DNA from: Kiritimatiellia bacterium
GTDB lineage: Bacteria; Verrucomicrobiota; Kiritimatiellia; SS1-B-03-39; UBA6053
DNA length: 39,166 nt
NCBI GenBank assembly: GCA_029936175.1
Contig: JAPYUI010000012.1
Coordinates: 9,528 to 48,693 of the forward strand
Direction of reading: 5' to 3'
This document shows, in pieces, positions 17,619 through 24,894 of this stretch. The translations under genes and the position numbers were made by a program. How positions within the stretch are numbered: the stretch's first letter is position 1; each line of letters begins with the position of its first letter. The notes below the pieces were generated by a model, which saw only the letters and a list, made by a program, of their open reading frames with translations, searched no databases and was not told the origin of the DNA.

Positions 17619-18809
17619 TCACCGCAGGCGGGTGAGGGCGTTATCCCGGGTTGCGAGCGGGAGATCAACCCTGCGGCCGCCTTGCTGGTGGGAGGCGAAT
17701 ACGGCGCAGATCATTTCAACCGTCATCGCGGCTTGCCCGGCGTTACAGGTCGGTTCACGATGTGCCTCAATCGATGCGATGAGATCCCGTGCGGGCAGGC
17801 CGTGATGATGGATCATCTCAACAATGTCCGTACGGGGCTCGGGCTTTCCCGGCCCCGCGGTGGAAATGGGTACCCAGGGCCGGGGCTGATCGGCGGGCTG
17901 AAAGGGATTCCCCGGTACCAGGTAGGCAAGCGGCTCGATGTCCATTTGGAAATTGATGACCCCCTTGCTGCCGATAAGCTGGAGGCCAAAGCCGGCGTTC
18001 TGGGTATCATCGTTGGCGATGGAATCAAAATAGGCGGTGACCCCGCGCTCCATGCGGTAGCGCGCGTGGAGCTCGTTTGCGGCCAGGGGGCCGAGGCCCT
18101 CGGCACCGGGCTTTACGTCCGTGGCCGTGACAGGCTGTCCGTCCTGGAGCATCAAGGCGGAGCAGTCCAATGGCTTGCCGCCAAAATAATGAATGAGGTT
18201 CATGACATGCGAGCCAAGTACCCAGAGGTCCTCGCCGCCTCCCCGTCGGTCACCCTTCCCGCGCCCGCGTATTTCCAGTAGTTTTCCGATTTGGCCCTCG
18301 GCGATCATGCGGTCGATGACCGGGAGAACGGGATGGTAGCGATTCCGGTGGGCGATCGCGAGCCGGGTGTCGTGCCTGGCGCAGGCGGCGAGGATGGCAT
18401 CGGCTTCACCCGGCGTGCGGCAGAAGGGCTTTTCGATATAGATGCCCTTGACCCCGGCCTCCGCGGAAGCGACGGCCATGTCGTTCCGTTGGTCGGCGTG
18501 CCGGGGGCAAATAGCGACGATATCGGGTTTCACCTGTTGAAGCATTTTGCGGTAATCGGCAAAGCCGCTATTGATTTTCAACCGCTTGAGTTCCTTGGCG
18601 AGGCCCTTCTCGTCCGCATCGGCTGCAGCCACGATCTTTGCGCCGGGGACCTTCAGCCAGACCGTGTCCAGGCCGTGGCCGTAGTTGCCGCGGCCGGTGT
18701 GGCCGATGACCGCGACGCGCAGGGGTGCTTCAGCCGCCTGCGCGAGCAGGGGCAGGGCACTGGATGTGGCGAGAAAACGGCGCCGGGATAGCGGTTCTTT
18801 GTTCTTCAT
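17619..18809 (-). CDS. Gfo/Idh/MocA family oxidoreductase, TAT-like signal
   Basis: 396 aa; SRRRFLATSSALPLLAQA; VAVIGHTGRGNYGHG; YIEKPFCRT. Confidence 0.93.
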   Translation of the reverse strand: MKNKEPLSRRRFLATSSALPLLAQAAEAPLRVAVIGHTGRGNYGHGLDTVWLKVPGAKIVAAADADEKGLAKELKRLKINSGFADYRKMLQQVKPDIVAICPRHADQRNDMAVASAEAGVKGIYIEKPFCRTPGEADAILAACARHDTRLAIAHRNRYHPVLPVIDRMIAEGQIGKLLEIRGRGKGDRRGGGEDLWVLGSHVMNLIHYFGGKPLDCSALMLQDGQPVTATDVKPGAEGLGPLAANELHARYRMERGVTAYFDSIANDDTQNAGFGLQLIGSKGVINFQMDIEPLAYLVPGNPFQPADQPRPWVPISTAGPGKPEPRTDIVEMIHHHGLPARDLIASIEAHREPTCNAGQAAMTVEMICAVFASHQQGGRRVDLPLATRDNALTRLR

Positions 18810-18942
18810 TCCTGGAGCGTAGGTTTCTTCCTGTCATCTGGCAAGGGTTGTTCTTTCCTGTGAAAGGCATCAGCCGGTACCGGCTGGCAACCAGGGATGC
18901 GAAATTCTCCCGAGCGCAATCGCTCTGCCCGGGTCCATGAAA

Positions 18943-18966
18943 AAGGCCCTTCGTAAGAAGGGCCTT
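18943..18966 (-). terminator. Intrinsic terminator downstream of the EF-hand gene
   Basis: Perfect 10-bp stem AAGGCCCTTC/GAAGGGCCTT with 4-nt loop; on the minus strand it runs directly into a T-rich tail (GGCCTTTTTCATG). Confidence 0.9.
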
Positions 18967-18992
18967 GATCGAATGGATAGGGCCAACGCAAG

Positions 18993-19328
18993 TTACTTCG
19001 TGGCGTCCTTCTTTTTCTTCTTTTTTCCGCCTTCGGGCTTGGCCGCCATTTCTTCCTTGCTCAGGGTGCCATTGCCGTCCTTGTCTTTCTTCTTGAAGTA
19101 CACGGCACCTTTTTTCTTGGCTTCCTCGTTGGAGGCACGTTTGCCGAGGAATTCTTCGAGGGTCAGTTGGCCGTTGCCGTCTTTGTCCATCTTTGCGAAG
19201 CGCTCGGCCGGGTCAATGCGCTTCTTCTTTTCAGGTTTCGCGTCGTCCTTGGCGTAGGCCGTGCCGAAGAGGCCGGCCAAGGCAAGCATCATGCCTGCAA
19301 TCAGTACTTTTCTCATAATTAACTCCAC
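18993..19328 (-). CDS. Secreted EF-hand protein
   Basis: 111 aa; signal peptide MRKVLIAGMMLALAGLFGTAYA; two EF loops DKDGNGQLTLEE and DKDGNGTLSKEE; Lys-rich tail. Confidence 0.9.
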   Translation of the reverse strand: MELIMRKVLIAGMMLALAGLFGTAYAKDDAKPEKKKRIDPAERFAKMDKDGNGQLTLEEFLGKRASNEEAKKKGAVYFKKKDKDGNGTLSKEEMAAKPEGGKKKKKKDATK

Positions 19329-19544
19329 TTATTTATCTAAGGCTGGGACCAACTATTCCGGGCCTTGTCCGGATTTTCGGGCACCATGCCCGTCTTCCAC
19401 CTATATACTGAACGTTGGGGGATTTTTTGACGCAAGGAAAAAATGGAAGAAGCTGGGCTCCCTTCGCCGCTAACCGGGGCACATCCATCACTTGATCACC
19501 GTTACGGTTTCATGCGCACGGGGATTGAGCCCGAAATCTACCGG

Positions 19545-20996
19545 CTAAAACCCGCCTCGATCCTTCTTGATCCGATAGATCTGCAGCAGTTTTTCCTCGG
19601 TTTCTTCTGCCTTCTTGCGGTCGAGCACGAGGACCCGGCCGGTATGGGTTTTCAATTCAAGAAATTCCCCGCCATCCGGGTTCTCACAAATCTCACTCAG
19701 GTGTTTCAATCCGCGCAAGGTTGTCCCGTTCGCCTCCTCGACGATCAGCATGCTCAAGGTGTGGTAGCCCTGGTTCATGCTGGAGGCGAGAACCTTGAGC
19801 AGGACGATGATTTCATCCTTATCCTTCCGGGCGGTATTGTTTATGATTTCGGCCACCAGGTGCTTGGGCGCGTTGTTAAACCAGCTGCTTCCCCATTCCT
19901 TGAGCAGGTTTTTCGACAGGGGGCAGAACACCAGTCCGCCATAGATGAAGTAGGCCGGGGCAAGATCGTATTGCTCGTTGGCCACGATCAGGTCGGCATC
20001 GCTTATGCGGGAGAGTGCGATATCCACTTCCAGTTCCCGGCCCTTGCGGAGGACCGTGGCCTTTATCGTCTCGCCCAGTTGATACTGTTGTGGCGCGAAG
20101 CTGAGGCTGGTGCGTTCGTCCGGCCTGAACTCAATCGTGGCGTCATTCGCAATGTCGTAATTCTCGAGATGGGTCATCACGTCGCCGGGCTGGAGAAGGC
20201 CATCGGCCGGGGAGTCCTTGAGGACCTGGGTGATGAGGACGCCGGTCATTCCTTCGTTCACCTTATACTTGCGTCTCAGATCGGGATTCTCCATGTCCTG
20301 CAACTTGATGCCCAGGCTGGGAAATCCATCATAGTGTCCATCTTCAAGATCTCTCAGGAAATGCTTCAGCACCTTCACCGGCACCATGTAGCCGATGTTG
20401 TCCGAGTTGCCGAGGGTCTGCATGACCACGCCGGCAATTTTTCCACTGGAGATCACCGGGCCACCGCTGTTACCAGGATTGATCGCGTTGTCGATCTGCC
20501 CGGCAAGCAGGCGGAGTGAACTGTGGGCATAGCGGATGTGCTCAACGCGTGATACCACGCCCTTGGTTGTGCTCAGGGTGTCGCCCCCCATGGGAAATCC
20601 GTATACCAGCACGTCTTCCTGTGTTTCGGGTAGCTCACCCAGTGCCACCCCTTTCACGCCCTCGAAAAACCCGGGCGTATCCACGCCGAGCAAGGCGAGA
20701 TCCGCATGGTGGGAGACTGCGAGCACCCGGGCCTCGATACGCTGGGCCTGGCCAAAACGCCGGACCTGGATGTAGGTTCGGTTGCTGATCACGTGGGCAT
20801 TGGTCAATATACGGTTGCCATCGATGATCACTCCAGAGCCCGTGGAAGAACGAGGCCCTTTCATGCTCCATGGGTTGTAATAATCCGGTGAATTGGAGAT
20901 GCAGTAGATCTTCACCATGGCGGGCTTGATCCGGTCCTCGGCGGGGGCAGCTATCAATATAAAATTCAGGCATAAAAAGTAGGTGATCCATTTCAT
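19545..20996 (-). CDS. Trypsin-like serine protease with PDZ (HtrA/Deg-like), secreted
   Basis: 483 aa; signal peptide; STGSGVIIDGNRILTNAHVI, ADLALLGV, NPGNSGGPVI; PDZ-like region SPADGLLQPGDVM. Confidence 0.92.
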   Translation of the reverse strand: MKWITYFLCLNFILIAAPAEDRIKPAMVKIYCISNSPDYYNPWSMKGPRSSTGSGVIIDGNRILTNAHVISNRTYIQVRRFGQAQRIEARVLAVSHHADLALLGVDTPGFFEGVKGVALGELPETQEDVLVYGFPMGGDTLSTTKGVVSRVEHIRYAHSSLRLLAGQIDNAINPGNSGGPVISSGKIAGVVMQTLGNSDNIGYMVPVKVLKHFLRDLEDGHYDGFPSLGIKLQDMENPDLRRKYKVNEGMTGVLITQVLKDSPADGLLQPGDVMTHLENYDIANDATIEFRPDERTSLSFAPQQYQLGETIKATVLRKGRELEVDIALSRISDADLIVANEQYDLAPAYFIYGGLVFCPLSKNLLKEWGSSWFNNAPKHLVAEIINNTARKDKDEIIVLLKVLASSMNQGYHTLSMLIVEEANGTTLRGLKHLSEICENPDGGEFLELKTHTGRVLVLDRKKAEETEEKLLQIYRIKKDRGGF

Positions 20997-21008
20997 CGTG
21001 GCGTTTCC

Positions 21009-21051
21009 GGTTCAGCTGGACCCTAAACCAGCGGAAGCTTTCCGTTGAACC
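21009..21051. other. Compact nested inverted repeat, three-way-junction-like fold potential
   Basis: GGTTCA [GCTGG-ACCCTAAA-CCAGC] [GGAA-GCT-TTCC] GT TGAACC: outer 6-bp stem enclosing 5-bp and 4-bp hairpins; 12 nt upstream of the HtrA-like start codon on the minus strand. Confidence 0.5.
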
Positions 21052-21103
21052 AAAAATGGGTGAAAATTACTTGCCTGAACCCGAAGCACGGCTTTTTCGG
21101 CCG

Positions 21104-21133
21104 TTGACTTGTCCGGCTATTTCCCCCTAAGAT
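21104..21133 (+). promoter_or_regulatory. Sigma70-type promoter for the histidinol-phosphatase-like gene
   Basis: TTGACT (21104-21109), 18-nt spacer, TAAGAT (21128-21133); ATG at 21142. Confidence 0.6.
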
Positions 21134-21141
21134 GATCAACC

Positions 21142-21990
21142 ATGTCCGAAAACGGATCCAGATTACCACCGGATTACCATACCCATACCGAACTCTGCGG
21201 GCATGCGGAAGGTCGTCCTGCCGACTACCTGCGCCAGTCGCTCAAGCTCCATATGGAGCAGATGGCGGCAACGGATCATTGCCCGACACCGCATGGCTAT
21301 GATCCGGAAAACCGCATGTCGATGGAAGATTTCGAGCGCTATCGCGAATGGGTTGTGGAGGCCCAGTCGGCGGAGAAACAGCAGCTACTCTTCGGTGTCG
21401 AGGCCGATTTTTATGCCGGATGCGTGTCCTTTCAGGATGAATTCCTGCATACCCACCCGCTGGACATCGTCCTGGGCTCGGTGCATTACCAGTCTTTCTG
21501 GGCCACCGACAAGGCTGAACAGACCCTTTTCGACAAGGACGAACTGATACCGATCTATCGACGCTATTACAAGTTGGTCGCCCTGATGGCGGAGTGTGGC
21601 CTGTACGACGTGGTCGCTCACTTTGATTTGCCAAAGAAGAACGGACGAAAGTTGCCCGATGAAGAGCAGCGCAAGTTTGTGCTTCCCACCCTGGATCGGA
21701 TCGCCCGGGCCGGGATGGCAATTGAAATCAATACCTCGGGCTTGCGGGACAAGGTCGGCGAGATCTATCCTTCGCCGCAGATTCTCAGCTGGGCCCACGA
21801 ACGGGAGATACCGATTACCTTCGGCTCGAATGCCCATTCGCCCGGCCAGGTCGGGGCTGACTTTGATCAGGCTGTTGCCTTGGCGCGGGAAGTCGGCTAC
21901 ACGCACTACAATTCATATGCCGATCGGATAGCGAATCCAGTGCCGCTGAATGGTGCCGACGGTCCTTCCGCTTCCGCGACGTCGACCTAA
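21142..21990 (+). CDS. Histidinol-phosphatase, PHP family (HisK/HisJ-like)
   Basis: 282 aa; DYHTHTELCGHAEG, ATDHCPTPHGYDPENRM, GVEADF, LGSVHYQ, DVVAHFDLPK, GSNAHSPGQVG. Confidence 0.88.
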   Translation: MSENGSRLPPDYHTHTELCGHAEGRPADYLRQSLKLHMEQMAATDHCPTPHGYDPENRMSMEDFERYREWVVEAQSAEKQQLLFGVEADFYAGCVSFQDEFLHTHPLDIVLGSVHYQSFWATDKAEQTLFDKDELIPIYRRYYKLVALMAECGLYDVVAHFDLPKKNGRKLPDEEQRKFVLPTLDRIARAGMAIEINTSGLRDKVGEIYPSPQILSWAHEREIPITFGSNAHSPGQVGADFDQAVALAREVGYTHYNSYADRIANPVPLNGADGPSASATST

Positions 21991-22026
21991 GTCCGGCATG
22001 AACCCTGCCGGGTTCTATCCATCCGC

Positions 22027-22482
22027 TTAATTTTCTTGGTAGTTGCCGCGTTCGCAGGCGGAGACAAAGGTCTCGCCGAGTGATTTAAGGTCTTCCCATT
22101 CCTTGCGAATAGACGCGGCTTCCTCGGTATCGATCTCCCCGTTATCCGCGCTGCTGCTGGAGACGGCTTCGAGCAATTCCGAAAATTCCCGGAGAATGGA
22201 CTGGGTGGCCTGAAGCAGGGGGGGGGCCGTCTTGTGCGGTCGTGGATTGGGGCTGTAAAAGCCGTCGGTTTGTTGACACAGCCAGCGCACCAGGCGGTCA
22301 TCGCCCGTAATTTCATACAACTTGATCAGGCGGTCGAGCGGGCTGTCGGCACCGCTGGAATCCTCCGAGTCCTGGTCCTGGCTCCACTTGTACAGGAGGG
22401 AGGTGGACAGGTTCATGTCGACCGCAACAGATTTTACTCCGGGTTCACGCAGGACTTCCTTCATGATTTCATGCGATTTCAT
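22027..22482 (-). CDS. Phage regulatory protein CII-like (Phage_CP76-type) putative DNA-binding protein
   Basis: 151 aa; KSHEIMKEVLREPGVKSVAVDMNLSTSLLYKWSQ...LDRLIKLYEITGDDRLVRWLCQQTDGFY resembles CII/CP76-type regulators; assignment from memory of the family pattern. Confidence 0.6.
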   Translation of the reverse strand: MKSHEIMKEVLREPGVKSVAVDMNLSTSLLYKWSQDQDSEDSSGADSPLDRLIKLYEITGDDRLVRWLCQQTDGFYSPNPRPHKTAPPLLQATQSILREFSELLEAVSSSSADNGEIDTEEAASIRKEWEDLKSLGETFVSACERGNYQEN

Positions 22483-22491
22483 ATCACGCCC

Positions 22492-23511
22492 CTATATCTC
22501 CTCCGCGGGTGTGCTCCCGGGCAAGGTACTCCTTAGTTGTTCTTCCGCCAATACCTGCTCAATGGCGCTGATTAACTCGGGATAATTCTGGAAACGGTCT
22601 CTCGGGTCGCTCGCCATCATCTTTTTTACCACCGCACCGGCACCCACGGAAATGGTGATATTCGCATGCTGCAGATCCGGGACTTCTTCCCTCACGTGTG
22701 CCTGGATCACTTCGGATACGCTTTTGCCCTCGTGCGGCGGGTAGCCGGAAAGGGCATGCCAGAGCGTGGCGCCCAGGCTGTAAATATCGGAACGGCTGTC
22801 CTCGATTTTGTGCTCCACCTTTTCCGGGGCAATATAATAAGGCGTTCCCCATATTCTGGGGTTTTCCAGATTTCCCTTCATGTTCCAGTTTCCGAAGTCC
22901 GCAATTTTGTAGACCTCGTCACGGTGATTCAAGATATTTGCCGGTTTCATGTCGCCGTGCACGATGCCCGCCAAGAGGGCCACGTGCAGGCCCTGCGTGA
23001 TGTCCAGGGCGATTTTCATCACCCGCTTTTCGCTGAGCCAGAGGTTCTTGGTGATCAAGTCCTTGAGGTTTCCGCCTTCGACGATCTCCATGGCGATGTA
23101 GGGATATCGATTGGCGAAACCGTAGCCGAAAATGTGAACGATGTTGGGATGATTGAGAAAACTTGTCGCCTTCGCTTCACCCAGGTAGTCGTCGTAAAAT
23201 TCGACCGGCTTGCGCCCGATCCGGTGACTGACCTTCAGTGCCACGGTCTGTCCATCCCGGGTGTCGAGGGCTCTAAAAACCACACTGATCGCCCCCCGTC
23301 CGAGCACCTCGTAGATCAGGAAGTCACCCATCTGGCCGGGCACCAACTGGCTGGCGCCGCAGGACGGGCAGACCGTAGAGGAGAAGATTTCCTGCGTACC
23401 TGTATCAATCGTTGACGCGCACTTGGTGCAGGAGAATTGATTGATTCGCTCCGCCGAAATTTTCAGCTTGACCTTGTCACCCGAACCCGTTGTCTCCGTG
23501 TTTTCGCTCAT
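22492..23511 (-). CDS. Serine/threonine protein kinase with N-terminal zinc-ribbon-like motif
   Basis: Two CxxC pairs (CTKC...CPSC); GRGAISVVFRA; VALKV; HGDMKPANIL; DFG; APE. The track ORF begins at 23523; MSENTETTG at 23511 is an alternative start. Confidence 0.92.
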   Translation of the reverse strand: MSENTETTGSGDKVKLKISAERINQFSCTKCASTIDTGTQEIFSSTVCPSCGASQLVPGQMGDFLIYEVLGRGAISVVFRALDTRDGQTVALKVSHRIGRKPVEFYDDYLGEAKATSFLNHPNIVHIFGYGFANRYPYIAMEIVEGGNLKDLITKNLWLSEKRVMKIALDITQGLHVALLAGIVHGDMKPANILNHRDEVYKIADFGNWNMKGNLENPRIWGTPYYIAPEKVEHKIEDSRSDIYSLGATLWHALSGYPPHEGKSVSEVIQAHVREEVPDLQHANITISVGAGAVVKKMMASDPRDRFQNYPELISAIEQVLAEEQLRSTLPGSTPAEEI

Positions 23512-23528
23512 GTTCAGCCGCAAAATCC

Positions 23529-24872
23529 TTAGCGGTTTACCGCAACGCAGACCGCGGATCCACGATTATTTCGACAATAAATACGGCCATTGGCCATGGC
23601 TGGGGCGACCCAGCAGCGGCCTTCGAGCACCTGGCCCTTCGCGATCAGTGAAAAACGATTGCGGTCGGGTTTAACCGTCCAGAGTTCACCCCTCTCGGTG
23701 AGCACGATCAGGGTGTCGCCCGCATGCGTGAGGGTGCCGAACTGCCCGGTGCCCTTCTCGCTCCACAGGGTCTTGCCCGTCTTCAGGTCGGCACAAACGA
23801 GCCTGGCGCCCGCCTCCGTGACCGCGTAGACGCAAGCGTCCGCGACCACGACGCTGCTCATCTTGGTTTTGATATCATCGTTTCGCCATACCTGCCGTGG
23901 CTTGCTTTCGCTCACGTTGTACAGCACCGCCCGGCCGCCCCGGTAACCGGACGTGATCAGGATATGTTCTCCCAGCGGGATCGGTGAGGAGGCATTTACA
24001 TCGTAGGAGGTCTTCCAGTTCAATGACCAGAGTTCCTTTCCATCGCCCGGCGACTGCGCGTTCATGTACTTGCCCTTGAAGACCAGCAGGGCCTCGGAAC
24101 CACCGTTTACAAAAGGGATGATCGTGGAATAACCTGCGCTGTCCGATCCATTACCCCATATTTTTGCGCCGGTCGATTTGTCCAGGGAGATGGTTGAACT
24201 CCCTTTCCCCCCGATGTCGAGAAACAATTGGTCTCCTATGATCAGTGGGGAGCCCGCGTACTTCCACCGGGAGCGTTTACCCCCGTAGTCCGTGACCATA
24301 TGTTTGCGCCAGATTTCCCGGCCATCCGCCTTGTTCAAACAGACGAGCTGGCCGTCGTAGCTGAAGGCGTAAACCCGATCGCCGTCAATCGTGGGGGTTG
24401 CCGCCGTGCCGCCCTCATACATGCGTTTTTCAAATGTACAGGGATAGGTGGCCTTCCAGATTACCCGGCCATCCGTGGCATCCAGGCACCAGACGATGTC
24501 CTGGTCGTGCTTGTTGCCCATGGTGAACACCCGGTCCCCGACGATGGTGAAACTGGAGGCCCCGATACCGAGATCTCGTTGCCATGCTACCGGCGGCTGT
24601 CCGTCCGGCCATTTCGGATTCCAGCCTGTTTCACGAGAAGAGCCGTTAAACTGGGGCCCGCGGTAGAAGGGCCAGTCCTCGGCCTGGACACCGCTCGCAA
24701 AGAACAGGGCCATGAGCGTGAGCCGGGTGTAAGCGATGATACGGATTGATTTTCCGGCGTTCTCGCCATTCACACCGGTGTTTTGCAGTCCGTTTGCCCC
24801 TTCATGTTTAGCACTCCAGCCCAGGCACATGCTGAGGAGGATTGCCAGCAGGAGGATGAGGATTAATTCCAT
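23529..24872 (-). CDS. PQQ-like beta-propeller repeat protein, secreted/membrane-anchored
   Basis: 447 aa; N-terminal hydrophobic segment; repeats such as GRVIWKATYP, GREIWRKHMV, GAKIWGNGSD, GKELWSLNWK, GKTLWSEKGTG. Confidence 0.88.
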   Translation of the reverse strand: MELILILLLAILLSMCLGWSAKHEGANGLQNTGVNGENAGKSIRIIAYTRLTLMALFFASGVQAEDWPFYRGPQFNGSSRETGWNPKWPDGQPPVAWQRDLGIGASSFTIVGDRVFTMGNKHDQDIVWCLDATDGRVIWKATYPCTFEKRMYEGGTAATPTIDGDRVYAFSYDGQLVCLNKADGREIWRKHMVTDYGGKRSRWKYAGSPLIIGDQLFLDIGGKGSSTISLDKSTGAKIWGNGSDSAGYSTIIPFVNGGSEALLVFKGKYMNAQSPGDGKELWSLNWKTSYDVNASSPIPLGEHILITSGYRGGRAVLYNVSESKPRQVWRNDDIKTKMSSVVVADACVYAVTEAGARLVCADLKTGKTLWSEKGTGQFGTLTHAGDTLIVLTERGELWTVKPDRNRFSLIAKGQVLEGRCWVAPAMANGRIYCRNNRGSAVCVAVNR

Positions 24873-24894
24873 GACTTTTTAGGGGAGACAGGGT

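Noticed and set aside
19378-19392. CGGGCA-CCA-TGCCCG hairpin considered as a terminator
   Set aside because: No T-run on either strand immediately after the stem; could be a chance palindrome or leader element, not enough support.
19443-20519. 358-aa plus-strand ORF
   Set aside because: Antisense to the HtrA-like protease with clear catalytic motifs; the translated product has no recognisable domain.
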